This document shows, in pieces, positions 17,221 through 27,411 of a stretch of DNA of 64,000 nucleotides. Each line of letters begins with the position of its first letter. Within the stretch, counting starts at the first letter, position 1. Made by a program: the position numbers and the translations under genes. The DNA comes from Flaviramulus sp. BrNp1-15. Its GTDB lineage: Bacteria; Bacteroidota; Bacteroidia; Flavobacteriales; Flavobacteriaceae. A model generated the notes under the pieces. The model searched no databases. It was not told where the DNA came from and saw only the letters and a list, made by a program, of their open reading frames with translations. The stretch lies in NCBI RefSeq assembly GCF_022259695.1, contig NZ_CP092099.1:3432001-3496000 (forward strand). The letters run 5' to 3'.

Positions 17221-18114
17221 ATGTCTATTCAAGTAGAGGGAGTTTCAAAACTTTATGGTAATCAGAAAGCCTTAAACCAAATATCTTTTAAAGTAGATAA
17301 ACCAGAAATTGTTGGTTTTTTAGGACCTAATGGTGCAGGAAAATCTACTATGATGAAAATTCTAACTACCTACTTAAATGCAAATGAAGGAGTTGCTAAA
17401 GTAAATGGATTTGATGTAAATAAAAACAAACAACAAGTCCAACAAAGTGTAGGCTATTTACCAGAGCACAATCCTTTATATTTAGACATGTTTATTAAAG
17501 AATATTTAGCTTTTAATGCAAATATTTATAAGGTTAGCAAACAGCGTATAGACGAAGTTATAGAACTAACTGGTTTAACTCCAGAATCTCATAAAAAAAT
17601 TGGTCAGTTATCCAAAGGGTATCGTCAACGGGTTGGTTTAGCCAATGCTTTATTGCACAACCCTGATGTTTTAATTTTAGATGAACCTACAACAGGCTTA
17701 GACCCCAACCAATTGGTAGATATTAGAAATTTAATTAAAACCATTGGTAAAACTAAAACGGTATTCCTCTCAACACATATTATGCAAGAAGTTGAAGCCA
17801 TGTGCGACCGTGTTATTATTATTAATAAAGGTGAAATTGTTGCAGATAAAAAACTAAAAGAGCTAAGAGACGAAAAAGAACAAACCGTTATTGTAGAGTT
17901 TGATTACCGTGTTGAAGATGCTTTTTTAAAACAATTACCTAAAGTAAAAAATGTGGTTAACACATACGATTTTGTTTACGAAATTACTTTTAAAACATCT
18001 GAAGATATGCGTTCTTATGTGTTTGATTTTGCACATGATAATCAACTAAAAATCCTTCAACTTAATCAAAAAAATGCAAGTTTAGAAAGTTTATTTAGAG
18101 AATTAACCAGTTAA
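17221..18114 (+). CDS. gldA: gliding-motility ABC transporter ATP-binding protein GldA
   Basis: ATPase subunit of an ABC transporter; in Flavobacterium GldA works with the membrane proteins GldF and GldG and is linked to gliding motility. 297 residues with Walker A GPNGAGKST (35-43), the ABC signature LSKGYRQRVG, Walker B VLILDEP and the H-loop LSTHIMQEVE, then a C-terminal extension of about 80 residues typical of the CcmA/GldA group. No partner permease gene is adjacent here, as is common for gldA, so assignment rests on the family match rather than on context. Confidence 0.85.
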   Translation: MSIQVEGVSKLYGNQKALNQISFKVDKPEIVGFLGPNGAGKSTMMKILTTYLNANEGVAKVNGFDVNKNKQQVQQSVGYLPEHNPLYLDMFIKEYLAFNANIYKVSKQRIDEVIELTGLTPESHKKIGQLSKGYRQRVGLANALLHNPDVLILDEPTTGLDPNQLVDIRNLIKTIGKTKTVFLSTHIMQEVEAMCDRVIIINKGEIVADKKLKELRDEKEQTVIVEFDYRVEDAFLKQLPKVKNVVNTYDFVYEITFKTSEDMRSYVFDFAHDNQLKILQLNQKNASLESLFRELTS

Positions 18115-18164
18115 ATTTGGCTTTATTCCCAACAATTAATATTTAAAAAAAATTATTTTGGAGT

Positions 18165-18208
18165 ATGACAAATGTCATCTTCACTCAAACAAGAACGTCT
18201 TAGTTTTG
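18165..18208 (+). promoter_or_regulatory. candidate FNR/CRP-type site and promoter upstream of pta
   Basis: ATGACAAATGTCAT (18165-18178) is a perfect inverted repeat with the TGAC-n4-GTCA layout of FNR/DNR-type sites. A -7 element TAGTTTTG (18201-18208) follows, with no -33 TTTG. If transcription starts near 18212 the palindrome centres at about -41, the position used by class II activators. A second -7 match, TATCTTTG (18263-18270), lies just before the pta start codon and could be a basal promoter. Confidence 0.45.
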
Positions 18209-18291
18209 TAGCATTAATAACCCCAACAAAATGGTTTATTTCATTAAAACCGACTAATAAACTATCTTTGTTATACTACAAAAACTCTAAA

Positions 18292-20382
18292 ATGAGTAAA
18301 GGAATATATGTTGCAACAATAGAACCTAATAGCGGTAAATCTGTTGTTGTTCTCGGACTGATGAGAATGCTATTAGGTAAAACTGCAAAAGTAGGTTACT
18401 TCAGACCTATTATAGAAGATACAAAAGCAGGAGAAATGGATAATCACATAAACACTGTGATATCGCATTTTGAAATCGACATCAATTATAAAAAAACATT
18501 CGCTTATACCAGAAGTCAAATTTTGGATTTGTACAACAAAGGAAAATCTGGCGATGCTATAGACGAAATCATTAAAAAGTACAAGTATCTAGAAGAACGA
18601 TTTGATTTTGTTTTAGTTGAAGGTACCGATTTTTCGCATGAAAACTCCAGTTTAGAATTAGACATTAATATATTAATCTCTAAGAATTTAGGTTTACCTG
18701 TAATTATTGTTTCTCAAGGAGACGGTAAAGAACAATCAGAAATAGTAGATAATGTTCAGTTAGCTCATGATACATTTAAGGAAGAAGTAGATGTGATTTC
18801 TATAATGACCAATAAAATAAATCCAGAAACTACATCGGCTTTAAAATCATTATTAGAAGAACGCATTAATAATGGCACCAATATTACTGTAATTCCTAAA
18901 GTTAAAAGTTTAGCAAGTCCTACAATCAAAGAAATCACAAAAACACTAAACGGAAACATTCTTTTTGGTGAAGATATGATTAACAATCAATCTGAAAACT
19001 TTAATGTTGGGGCTATGCAATTAAGAAACTACCTAACACATTTAAAAGATAACACTCTAGTTATTACTCCTGGCGATAGAGCAGATATTATTTTGGGTGC
19101 GCTACAAGCCAACATCTCAAAAAACTACCCTAAAATTTCTGGAATTATTTTAACTGGTGGATTAATTCCTGATGACACTATTTTAAAATTAATTGAAGGA
19201 CTTTCTAGTGTTGTACCAATAATTAGTGTTAAAGATGGTACTTTTTATGTTACCAATACCATAGGTACTATAAGATCTAGAATATATGCCGAAAACACAG
19301 AAAAAATTGAGACCTCTATAGCCACTTTTGAAAAACATGTAAATACAGACAAGTTTGCAGAGGAATTAATCACTTTTAAATCTGATATTTTTACACCAAG
19401 AATGTTTCAGTACAATTTACTGCAACGTGCCTTAAAACATAAAAAACATATTGTATTACCAGAAGGTTATGATGATAGGGTATTACGTGCAGCTGTAAGA
19501 TTAATAGATGCTCAGGTTGTTAATTTAACCTTGATTGGTGAAAAGGAAAAAATAAAAGAACGTATTACTAAATATGACATTCCATTAAATATTGAAGATG
19601 TAAATATAATTTCTCCAACTAAATCGCCTCATTTCCAAGATTATGTAAATACATTTTATGAACTCAGAAAGCATAAAAATGTAAACTTAGATATGGCCAG
19701 AGATGCTATGACAGATGTATCGTATTTCGCCACTATGATGATTTACAAAGGACATGCTGATGGTATGGTTTCAGGTGCAGCGCATACTACAGCACATACA
19801 TTACGCCCTGCATTACAATTTATAAAAACAAAACCAGATGTAAATATTGTCTCTTCAGTATTCTTCATGTGCTTAGAAGACCGTGTATCCATATTTGGTG
19901 ACTGCGCTATTAATCCAAATCCAAATGCAGAACAACTGGCTGAAATTGCAATATCTTCAGCGAAAACAGCTAAAGATTTTGGAGTTGAACCAAAAATAGC
20001 CATGTTATCATACTCATCAGGCGAATCAGGCCAAGGTGAAGATGTAGATAAAGTTAGAAAAGCCACCGAAATAGTTAAAGCAAAAGCACCTGAATTAAAA
20101 ATTGAAGGTCCAATTCAATACGATGCTGCTGTAGATATGCGTATTGGTAAAAGCAAATTACCTAATTCTGAAGTTGCAGGACAAGCCAATGTTTTAATTT
20201 TCCCAGATTTAAATACAGGAAACAATACCTATAAAGCTGTTCAACGTGAAACTGATGCATTAGCAATTGGCCCAATTTTACAAGGATTAAACAAACCAGT
20301 AAACGATTTAAGTAGAGGTTGTACTGCAGATGATATTTACAGTACCGTAATTATAACCGCTATACAAGCCCAAGATCTTTAA
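18292..20382 (+). CDS. pta: phosphate acetyltransferase
   Basis: Interconverts acetyl-CoA and acetyl phosphate. The 696-residue long form has an N-terminal P-loop-like domain (EPNSGKSVV), a central DRTGG domain and the C-terminal catalytic PTA_PTB domain (from about residue 370, starting FQYNLLQRALKHKKHIVLPEG). I chose the ATG at 18292, giving MSKGIYVATIEPNSG, the conserved start. An in-frame ATG at 18172 would add 40 unconserved residues and would place both promoter candidates inside the gene. It is followed one base later by ackA, forming the usual pta-ackA pair for acetate overflow and substrate-level ATP. Confidence 0.95.
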   Translation: MSKGIYVATIEPNSGKSVVVLGLMRMLLGKTAKVGYFRPIIEDTKAGEMDNHINTVISHFEIDINYKKTFAYTRSQILDLYNKGKSGDAIDEIIKKYKYLEERFDFVLVEGTDFSHENSSLELDINILISKNLGLPVIIVSQGDGKEQSEIVDNVQLAHDTFKEEVDVISIMTNKINPETTSALKSLLEERINNGTNITVIPKVKSLASPTIKEITKTLNGNILFGEDMINNQSENFNVGAMQLRNYLTHLKDNTLVITPGDRADIILGALQANISKNYPKISGIILTGGLIPDDTILKLIEGLSSVVPIISVKDGTFYVTNTIGTIRSRIYAENTEKIETSIATFEKHVNTDKFAEELITFKSDIFTPRMFQYNLLQRALKHKKHIVLPEGYDDRVLRAAVRLIDAQVVNLTLIGEKEKIKERITKYDIPLNIEDVNIISPTKSPHFQDYVNTFYELRKHKNVNLDMARDAMTDVSYFATMMIYKGHADGMVSGAAHTTAHTLRPALQFIKTKPDVNIVSSVFFMCLEDRVSIFGDCAINPNPNAEQLAEIAISSAKTAKDFGVEPKIAMLSYSSGESGQGEDVDKVRKATEIVKAKAPELKIEGPIQYDAAVDMRIGKSKLPNSEVAGQANVLIFPDLNTGNNTYKAVQRETDALAIGPILQGLNKPVNDLSRGCTADDIYSTVIITAIQAQDL

Positions 20383-20383
20383 T

Positions 20384-21574
20384 ATGCAACAAGTATTAGT
20401 TTTAAATTCCGGAAGCTCTTCATTAAAGTTTCAATTATTCTCTATGCCAAAAGAAAATATTCTTTGTTCTGGTTTAATAGAAAGAATTGGATTTAATGAT
20501 GCTAAATTCAAGTTTAATAGTGAAAATAATTCTATTGAATTTGTTAACTCAATACCCAATCATAAAGTAGGTTTAGAATTACTAGCTGAACAATTGCTTA
20601 ATAAAGATACTGGTATTATTAAATCTGTTAATGATATTAATATAGTTGGACATCGTGTGGTTCATGGTGGAAAATATTTTAGTGACACCACTGAAATCAC
20701 AAGTATTGTTAAAGAAAAAATTAAAGAACTTTCATCGTTAGCACCTCTACACAATCCAGCTAATTTGCAAGGTATTGAAGTTGCTGAAGCAATTTTTCCA
20801 AATGCTAAACAAGTTGCGGTTTTTGATACAGCATTTCATCAATCTATACCTGAGCATGCATATAAATATGCCATTCCAAATGAGTTTTCAGATAAATACA
20901 ATATTCGTTTGTATGGATTTCATGGCACAAGCCACAAATACGTTTCAGAAAAAACCATTGAATATTTAGGAAAAGAAAAATCAAATATTATCACCATACA
21001 CTTAGGAAATGGTTGCAGCATGACCGCTATAAAAAATGGAAAAAGCATAGACCATTCTTTAGGATTTTCACCTAATAGTGGATTGATTATGGGTACACGT
21101 TCTGGAGATATCGATCCGTCAATAATATTTCATTTAGCTAAAAAATTCGATTATTCACTTGACGATATTAATACGCTTTTACAAAAAAAAAGTGGCATGT
21201 TAGGCTTAACAGGGTTTAGTGATTTAAGAGATATTGAAGCAGAGGCAGAAAAAGGGAATAAAGCTTGCCAATTAGCATTACAAATGAATGCTTATCGTAT
21301 AAAAAAATATATTGGAAGTTATGCTGCTATTTTAAACGGGCTAGATGCTATTGTATTTACTGCCGGTATTGGAGAAAACTCATCTAAAATAAGAGCATTG
21401 GTTTGCAAAGATTTAGATTTTTTAGGTATTCAATTACATACTGAACTAAACAAAGAAAAATCAAATTCTATACGAGCAATACATACTGAAAATTCAAACA
21501 TTAAGATTTTAGTAATCCCAACTAATGAAGAGTTAGAAATAGCAAAGCAGTCTGTAGATTTATTCAAAAATTAA
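20384..21574 (+). CDS. ackA: acetate kinase
   Basis: Makes ATP and acetate from acetyl phosphate and ADP. 396 residues, standard length. It opens with VLVLNSGSSSLKFQLF and contains the two acetate-kinase signatures, including FDTAFHQSIPEHAYKYA, the phosphate-binding GFHGTSHKYV, IHLGNGCS, and the C-terminal FTAGIGENSSKIR. It starts one base after pta. Its last 15 bases overlap the end of the convergent DUF2807 gene, and no terminator is visible in between. Confidence 0.97.
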   Translation: MQQVLVLNSGSSSLKFQLFSMPKENILCSGLIERIGFNDAKFKFNSENNSIEFVNSIPNHKVGLELLAEQLLNKDTGIIKSVNDINIVGHRVVHGGKYFSDTTEITSIVKEKIKELSSLAPLHNPANLQGIEVAEAIFPNAKQVAVFDTAFHQSIPEHAYKYAIPNEFSDKYNIRLYGFHGTSHKYVSEKTIEYLGKEKSNIITIHLGNGCSMTAIKNGKSIDHSLGFSPNSGLIMGTRSGDIDPSIIFHLAKKFDYSLDDINTLLQKKSGMLGLTGFSDLRDIEAEAEKGNKACQLALQMNAYRIKKYIGSYAAILNGLDAIVFTAGIGENSSKIRALVCKDLDFLGIQLHTELNKEKSNSIRAIHTENSNIKILVIPTNEELEIAKQSVDLFKN

Positions 21575-22309
21575 TCGCCCTTTATACTGCTCTTCCACAT
21601 CAACAATAGGTGGTTCGTTTACTGCAATAACATTTCCTGTTCCTGAAATCCTACCAGTAATAGATTGTTGCGGATTTACAATCATATCGTTTGAACTCCT
21701 GTTCCAAATATTTACATTTTCGGCGACTAAATTTCGACCTTCAAAACGAGACGTTCCTGCAGCAAAAGTAATATTCAAATTATTAGTTCTTCCAGAAATG
21801 AAACAATTAGACAAATTATTAAACACTAATCTGAAACTATTATTATCAATTTGAAACTTAAAATTACCGCTTGTAAATTCGTTTTCAGGATTATTAAAAT
21901 CCTCTGATAAAATAGTTAAACTTGGATAAGTTAAAACCCCGTCAGAACTAATATCATACTGTGTAGAACTACTAATTTCTGAAATATTTGGTGAAGTGAC
22001 AAAAATTTTTGTAATACCATAACTGCGTACATAATTACAGTTGTTATTATCTGTGAGTATAAGCTTACCATCCAAAACAAAAGCTTCAACATCATTCATT
22101 AAATTTTCACCAGTCTCAATAAGAACTTGTTGTATTGCGCCTTCTTTAATGATGAGTTCTATATCTCTATTTACAAATATTTTATCAAATGAATCTACAA
22201 CAACTTCTTGTTGAATAATGTTTCCTGTTTTTTGAAAACAATCGTTTGCATTCTCGCTATCACAAGCGATTATAAAAAATATTGATATTATATAAATTAA
22301 CTTTCTCAT
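21560..22309 (-). CDS. DUF2807 (head GIN domain) lipoprotein
   Basis: A 249-residue lipoprotein with an N-terminal hydrophobic segment and lipobox FIIAC (Cys16). The mature part is a DUF2807 auto-transporter-adhesin-head GIN-type domain, a right-handed beta-helix-like fold: VDSFDKIFVNRDIELIIKEG at its start is typical, with repeated short beta turns after it. Family function is unknown; exposed at the periplasm or outer membrane. Convergent with ackA, overlapping its end by 15 bases. A REP-like double hairpin lies between it and the upstream PagL-like gene. Confidence 0.85.
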   Translation of the reverse strand: MRKLIYIISIFFIIACDSENANDCFQKTGNIIQQEVVVDSFDKIFVNRDIELIIKEGAIQQVLIETGENLMNDVEAFVLDGKLILTDNNNCNYVRSYGITKIFVTSPNISEISSSTQYDISSDGVLTYPSLTILSEDFNNPENEFTSGNFKFQIDNNSFRLVFNNLSNCFISGRTNNLNITFAAGTSRFEGRNLVAENVNIWNRSSNDMIVNPQQSITGRISGTGNVIAVNEPPIVDVEEQYKGRLIFE

Positions 22310-22319
22310 TATTTATTTT

Positions 22320-22380
22320 GTCATTCTGCGCTACTACGCAGAATCTATCTTTGTGGATTCCGCATCAAGTGCGGAATGAC
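22320..22380. repeat. REP-like double hairpin element
   Basis: Two adjacent hairpins bounded by GTCA...TGAC: ATTCTGCG-6 bases-CGCAGAAT, then GATTCCGCA-5 bases-TGCGGAAT. The outer ends GTCATTCTGCG and TGCGGAATGAC are themselves near inverted repeats. The layout is that of short palindromic repeat elements that occur in many copies in flavobacterial genomes. It fills most of the gap between the PagL-like and DUF2807 genes. Copy number in this genome cannot be judged from one window. Confidence 0.7.
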
Positions 22381-22387
22381 AGATTAT

Positions 22388-23485
22388 TTACAATCTTAAA
22401 CCAACTCCTAATTCTACAGCTTCAGCTTTTGCTCCATGAGATTTTAGTGTTATTGAACCAAACCATTTATTACTAAAATATCGTTTTAATCCTATTCTAA
22501 AATAGGTTCGACCTTCAAAATCAAATGGATAATATACATAGTATCCTAATTGAGTAACTAATGATGTTCTACTAATAAATAACTCGTGTCCCGCAAAAAC
22601 ACCAACACGTTTATAATCTTCTTCTCCAGTTATATTTTCACCAAGTCCTGCAACACTTTGATAATAAATAAGTTCTTTTAAGAAATTTGAAAAAAACACA
22701 TCTGTTCCTAATTGAAAAGCACTTTTTCTATTGATTCTTTTATCTGCATAAGCAGAAAAAATATAAAATAGAAATTGACCACTACCTACAACATCACTTT
22801 CATTAATTCCTGTTCTAAATGCTAAATTATATTTTATAGGTTCCGTGAATTTTTTGTCATTTTCATCTAAAGTTTCTTGAAACTCTAATTCGTCATCATC
22901 TAAATTATACGTAACTCCTACATTAAATGTAACTGAATTTATGCTTGTATTTGGTGCCTTAACATTAGCGTTTGAATAATGAATTAAAGATAGTCCTGTT
23001 TGCAATCCAAATCTATTAAACAATCGTTCTTTCTTATAGTTTAACATCACATAAGTACTACTCATAAACTTAGAGCCAAAGGCGATATTTCTAAAGTTTT
23101 CTTCTTTGTCGTAAGGGTTTGTTGTAAATGCTAAACCTTGCCCAATTCGCAGCATTAAATTTCGTTTTAAAAAGTAGAAATTACAATGAGCATACAAAGA
23201 ATAGTTATTACCTAAAACGTCATTTTTTAAATCTTGATAAGCAAAAGACACACCATAATCGGGATAGTTAAAACGTTGTTCCCAATCGTTAAATCCATAG
23301 GTTTTTTTATTCCAACTTAAAATAACACCTTCTGGATGACCAGTGATTAAATGAAGTATATCGTTATTATGTAAAGCTATATTGCCTTTAAAATAATTAA
23401 CATCAATATATGATGAATGTGTTTTTTCTTGTGTAAAAGCAAGAAAACAAAAAAGACAAAAAACGTAGATTATACTTTTCTTCAT
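22388..23485 (-). CDS. PagL-like acyloxyacyl hydrolase family outer-membrane protein
   Basis: 365 residues with a signal peptide (MKKSIIYVFCLFCFLAFTQ). The sequence alternates polar and hydrophobic residues as in an outer-membrane beta-barrel and ends ELGVGLRL. The segment IHYSN (His169-Tyr-Ser171-Asn172) matches the catalytic H-x-S-N of PagL lipid A 3-O-deacylases. It is longer than PagL itself (about 150 residues in the mature enzyme), as usual in Bacteroidota members of this family. A -7 match TACTTTTG (23503-23510) precedes it by 18 bases. Activity on lipid A is inferred. Confidence 0.75.
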   Translation of the reverse strand: MKKSIIYVFCLFCFLAFTQEKTHSSYIDVNYFKGNIALHNNDILHLITGHPEGVILSWNKKTYGFNDWEQRFNYPDYGVSFAYQDLKNDVLGNNYSLYAHCNFYFLKRNLMLRIGQGLAFTTNPYDKEENFRNIAFGSKFMSSTYVMLNYKKERLFNRFGLQTGLSLIHYSNANVKAPNTSINSVTFNVGVTYNLDDDELEFQETLDENDKKFTEPIKYNLAFRTGINESDVVGSGQFLFYIFSAYADKRINRKSAFQLGTDVFFSNFLKELIYYQSVAGLGENITGEEDYKRVGVFAGHELFISRTSLVTQLGYYVYYPFDFEGRTYFRIGLKRYFSNKWFGSITLKSHGAKAEAVELGVGLRL

Positions 23486-23520
23486 TTAAAATAAATACAG
23501 CGCAAAAGTATATAGAATAA

Positions 23521-24477
23521 TTAAAACAACTGCGATGCAATTGCTTTTATATTATCGCTTTTACCCATAGAATAATAATGTAAAACAGGAACGCCTGCTT
23601 TTTTAAGTTCTTCTGATTGTTTAATTGCCCATTCAATACCTACTTGTCTAACCGCTTTATTGTCTTTACATTTTTCAACTTCATTAATTAAATCTTCTGG
23701 CAGATCTATTTTAAAAACTTGAGGCAAAAGTTGTAAATGACGTTTTACAGCAAGTGGTTTTATACCTGGAATTATAGGTACATTAATACCTGCTTGTTTT
23801 GCTTTTTCAACAAATTCAAAATACTTTTCGTTATTAAAAAACATTTGTGTTACCACATAATCTGCACCAGCATCAACCTTTTCTTTAAGGCGTTTTAAGT
23901 CTGATTGTAAAGATGGTGCTTCCATGTGTTTTTCAGGATAACCAGCTACACCAATACAAAAATCAGATTTATGCTCAGATTCTATAACATCATGCAAATA
24001 TTTACCTAAATTCAAATTCTGAATTTGCGCTACTAACTCTGTTGCGTATTGATGTCCACCTTGTGATGGTTCAAAATATTTTTGATGACTCATAGCATCA
24101 CCTCTTAATGCCATGACGTTATGAATACCTAAATAATGACAATCAACCAATAAATATTCAGTTTCTTCTTTTGTAAAACCACCACATAATACATGAGGCA
24201 CTGTATCTACATTGTACTTATGTTTAATTGCTGCACAAATACCAACGGTTCCGGGTCTCATACGTGTAATTTTTCTATCTAGAAGTCCTTCACCTTTATC
24301 AATATAAACGTATTCCTCTCGTGAGGTTGTTACATCAATAAATGGTGGATTAAACTCCATTAAAGGATCTATATTATTATACAATTCCTGAATGTTATTT
24401 CCTTTTTTTGGCGGAATTATTTCAAACGAAAACAATGTTTTCCCGTTAGCCTTCTTTATGTGTTCTGTTACTTTCAT
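23521..24477 (-). CDS. metF: methylenetetrahydrofolate reductase
   Basis: FAD enzyme that reduces 5,10-methylene-THF to 5-methyl-THF, the methyl donor used by MetH. 318 residues, TIM barrel. FSFEIIPPKKG at the N-terminus holds the catalytic Glu; GDAM and VTQMFF near residue 210 are typical. It begins directly after the stop of an unknown 80-residue protein gene and closes the SAM-riboswitch-controlled metH operon, so it is expected to be shut off together with metH when SAM is plentiful. Confidence 0.96.
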   Translation of the reverse strand: MKVTEHIKKANGKTLFSFEIIPPKKGNNIQELYNNIDPLMEFNPPFIDVTTSREEYVYIDKGEGLLDRKITRMRPGTVGICAAIKHKYNVDTVPHVLCGGFTKEETEYLLVDCHYLGIHNVMALRGDAMSHQKYFEPSQGGHQYATELVAQIQNLNLGKYLHDVIESEHKSDFCIGVAGYPEKHMEAPSLQSDLKRLKEKVDAGADYVVTQMFFNNEKYFEFVEKAKQAGINVPIIPGIKPLAVKRHLQLLPQVFKIDLPEDLINEVEKCKDNKAVRQVGIEWAIKQSEELKKAGVPVLHYYSMGKSDNIKAIASQLF

Positions 24478-24720
24478 TTACTTAATTAATGCTTTTTTTA
24501 CTGCTTTAAACCCTTCTTTATATTCCCAATAAATCCATCTTCCATCCAAATAATCAGTTAAAATATATTTTTCACTTACAGATTTTATTCTGGAAAGTGC
24601 TACTATTTTTTTTGAAAATTCTTTCACGGCTACTTCCTCAGTGATTTCTTTATTTTCATTATTATAGCCATGAGAAATTATATGACTACCTAAGGTTAAT
24701 TCAATAAATTTTGAACTCAT
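24478..24720 (-). CDS. unknown 80-residue protein of the metH-metF operon
   Basis: I do not recognise this family. The product is small, soluble and near-neutral, with no signal peptide, membrane segment or Cys pair. The middle is helical-looking (EEVAVKEFSKKIVALSRI) and the end is rich in aromatics (GRWIYWEYKEGF). It sits 15 bases after metH and ends immediately before the metF ATG, so it is certainly in the same transcript and probably translationally coupled to metF. This makes a real gene likely. A role near methionine synthase or folate is possible but unproven. Confidence 0.65.
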   Translation of the reverse strand: MSSKFIELTLGSHIISHGYNNENKEITEEVAVKEFSKKIVALSRIKSVSEKYILTDYLDGRWIYWEYKEGFKAVKKALIK

Positions 24721-24735
24721 TTTATATTTTTAAAA

Positions 24736-27411
24736 TTATTCTTCTGCTAGATTAGGATGCAACCATTTTCTAGCTTTATCTTTTGTTATTCCTTTTCTAA
24801 CTGAATAATCGGTTACTTGATCATCGGTGATTTTTCCTAACCCAAAATACTTAGCTTCTGGATTTGCAAAATAATATCCTGAAACTGCAGCTGCTGGCCA
24901 CATAGCTAAACTCTCGGTTAGCTTGACTCCTATTAATTTTTCAACATCTAATAATTCCCAAATGGTTTCTTTTTCTAAATGGTCTGGACAAGCTGGATAT
25001 CCTGGCGCCGGACGAATACCTTTGTAACTTTCTTTAATTAACTCATCATTGGTTAACTCTTCATTCACATCATAACCCCAATGTTTTATTCGTACTTGTT
25101 TATGCAAATATTCAGCAAAAGCTTCAGCAAAACGGTCTGCTATGGCTTGCGCCATTATTGCATTATAATCATCTTCCTTTTTTCTATAACTATCGGCTAA
25201 TTCTTGTGCTCCAAAAATACCTACGCAAAATGCTCCTATATAATCTGTTTTACCTGTTTCTTGTGGTGCTATAAAATCTGCTAAAGCAATGTTAGGTATT
25301 CCATCTCGTTTCTTTAATTGCTGACGAAGAGTTCTAAAAACAGCTATTTCTTTTCCTTTTTTCTTAACAGAAATATCATCATCATTTACAGTATTTGCTT
25401 CAAACAACCCAAAAACTGCTTTTGGTTTTAACAACTGTTTTGCAACAATTTGTTTTATCATGATTTGAGCATCATCAAACAATTGTGTAGCCTGTTCACC
25501 AACAACATCATCCGTTAGAATATTAGGGTATTTACCATGTAAATCCCAACTTCTAAAAAAAGGACTCCAATCTATAAAAGGCAACAATTCTTTTAAACTT
25601 AATTGTTTTAAACGTTGTATTCCTAGTCCTTTAGGTTTTGCAATTACAGAAGCTTCCCAATCTATCTTATACTTTCGCTTTCTAGCTTCAATAATAGGTA
25701 TATATGATTTTTCCTTACCACGTTTTAAAAACTTTTCTCTAAACTCATCATAATCCTTTTTTAACTTGGCAGTGTATTCATGAGATGTTTTTTTATTTAA
25801 TAAATCTCCCACAACCGTTACTGCTCTAGAAGCGTCATTTACATGTACAACAGCATTTTTATATTGTGTATCTATTTTAACTGCCGTATGGGCTTTTGAT
25901 GTTGTTGCTCCACCAATAAGTAAAGGCAGCGTAAAATTTTGACGCTCCATTTCCTTAGCTAAATACACCATTTCATCCAAAGATGGTGTTATTAAACCCG
26001 ATAAACCTATAGCATCTACATTATGCGCTTTGGCTTCTGCTATGATTTTTTCTGGTGGTACCATTACGCCCAAATCCACTATTTCATAATTGTTGCATGC
26101 CAAAACTACACTTACAATATTTTTACCAATATCATGCACATCGCCTTTTACAGTCGCCATTAAAACTTTACCAACAGCTTGCTGAAACTCTCCTTTTTCA
26201 GCTTCAATAAACGGATTTAAATAAGCTACGGCTTTTTTCATTACACGTGCCGACTTAACTACTTGTGGTAAAAACATTTTTCCTTCACCAAACAAATCAC
26301 CAACCACATTCATACCAATCATTAAATTACCTTCAATGACTTCTATAGGTTTTTCGGCCTGTAATCTTGCTTCTTCTACATCTTCAATAATAAAAGCATC
26401 TATACCCTTAACTAAAGCATGAGTAATTCTATCTTGAATTGGATTTTCTCGCCATGATAAATCCAAACCTTTTTCAACTTTAGAGCCTTTTACGGTTTCG
26501 GCAAAATCTAATAATCGCTCGGTAGCATCGTCGCGTCTGTCTAAAATAACATCTTCAACATACTCTAATAAATCTTTAGGAATATCATCATAAACTTCTA
26601 AAAGTGCTGGATTTACAATCCCCATATTCATACCTGCTTGAATAGCGTAGTATAGAAAAACCGAATGCATTGCTTCGCGAACACCATCATTTCCTCTAAA
26701 TGAAAACGACACGTTGCTTACTCCACCACTTACACTAACGTTTGGTAGATTTTGTCGCACCCAACGCGTGGCTTCAATAAAATCTATAGCATTTTTACGG
26801 TGTTCTTCCATACCGGTTGCTACAGGAAATATATTTAAATCGAAAATGATATCTTCTGAAGGAAAGTGGACAATGTCCACCAATATTCTATATGATCTTT
26901 GCGCAATTTCGATTCGGCGCTCATAATTATCGGCTTGTCCAACTTCATCAAAAGCCATAACAATTACAGCAGCTCCATAACGTTTTATTTGTTTTGCTTC
27001 CCAAATAAATTTCTCTTCTCCTTCTTTTAAAGAAATAGAATTCACCACACATTTTCCCTGAACAACTTGCAAACCAGCTTCAATGATTTCCCATTTTGAG
27101 CTATCAATCATAATTGGTACTCTTGATATGTCTGGTTCTGCTGCAATAAGATTTAAAAAACGCACCATAGACTCTTTACCATCTATTAGTCCGTCGTCCA
27201 TATTAACGTCGATAATTTGCGCACCTCCATCTACTTGATGACGCGCAATATCTAAAGCTTCATCAAATTTTTCTTCTTTAATAAGTCTTAAAAACTTTCG
27301 CGAACCAGCAACATTAGTTCGTTCGCCAACATTTATAAAGTTGCTGTTTTCGTTTAAAACCAAGGGTTCTAAACCAGACAATTTCATGTATTTAGTTTGC
27401 TTCACTTTCAT
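24736..27411 (-). CDS. metH: methionine synthase, folate/cobalamin/activation part
   Basis: The C-terminal three modules of cobalamin-dependent methionine synthase as a separate 891-residue protein: a pterin-binding (5-methyl-THF) domain from residue about 20 ([14 protein letters not shown]), a cobalamin-binding domain with the base-off motif GDVHDIGKN, and a SAM-dependent activation domain with [12 protein letters not shown] and a Trp-rich end. The homocysteine-binding module is encoded by the preceding gene, overlapping by one base (TAATG-type). Split metH is common in Bacteroidota, and both parts look intact, so this is not a frameshift. Confidence 0.96.
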   Translation of the reverse strand: MKVKQTKYMKLSGLEPLVLNENSNFINVGERTNVAGSRKFLRLIKEEKFDEALDIARHQVDGGAQIIDVNMDDGLIDGKESMVRFLNLIAAEPDISRVPIMIDSSKWEIIEAGLQVVQGKCVVNSISLKEGEEKFIWEAKQIKRYGAAVIVMAFDEVGQADNYERRIEIAQRSYRILVDIVHFPSEDIIFDLNIFPVATGMEEHRKNAIDFIEATRWVRQNLPNVSVSGGVSNVSFSFRGNDGVREAMHSVFLYYAIQAGMNMGIVNPALLEVYDDIPKDLLEYVEDVILDRRDDATERLLDFAETVKGSKVEKGLDLSWRENPIQDRITHALVKGIDAFIIEDVEEARLQAEKPIEVIEGNLMIGMNVVGDLFGEGKMFLPQVVKSARVMKKAVAYLNPFIEAEKGEFQQAVGKVLMATVKGDVHDIGKNIVSVVLACNNYEIVDLGVMVPPEKIIAEAKAHNVDAIGLSGLITPSLDEMVYLAKEMERQNFTLPLLIGGATTSKAHTAVKIDTQYKNAVVHVNDASRAVTVVGDLLNKKTSHEYTAKLKKDYDEFREKFLKRGKEKSYIPIIEARKRKYKIDWEASVIAKPKGLGIQRLKQLSLKELLPFIDWSPFFRSWDLHGKYPNILTDDVVGEQATQLFDDAQIMIKQIVAKQLLKPKAVFGLFEANTVNDDDISVKKKGKEIAVFRTLRQQLKKRDGIPNIALADFIAPQETGKTDYIGAFCVGIFGAQELADSYRKKEDDYNAIMAQAIADRFAEAFAEYLHKQVRIKHWGYDVNEELTNDELIKESYKGIRPAPGYPACPDHLEKETIWELLDVEKLIGVKLTESLAMWPAAAVSGYYFANPEAKYFGLGKITDDQVTDYSVRKGITKDKARKWLHPNLAEE

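Noticed and set aside
18172-18291. Longer Pta start at 18172
   Set aside because: The extra 40 residues are not typical of Pta and contain both -7 boxes.
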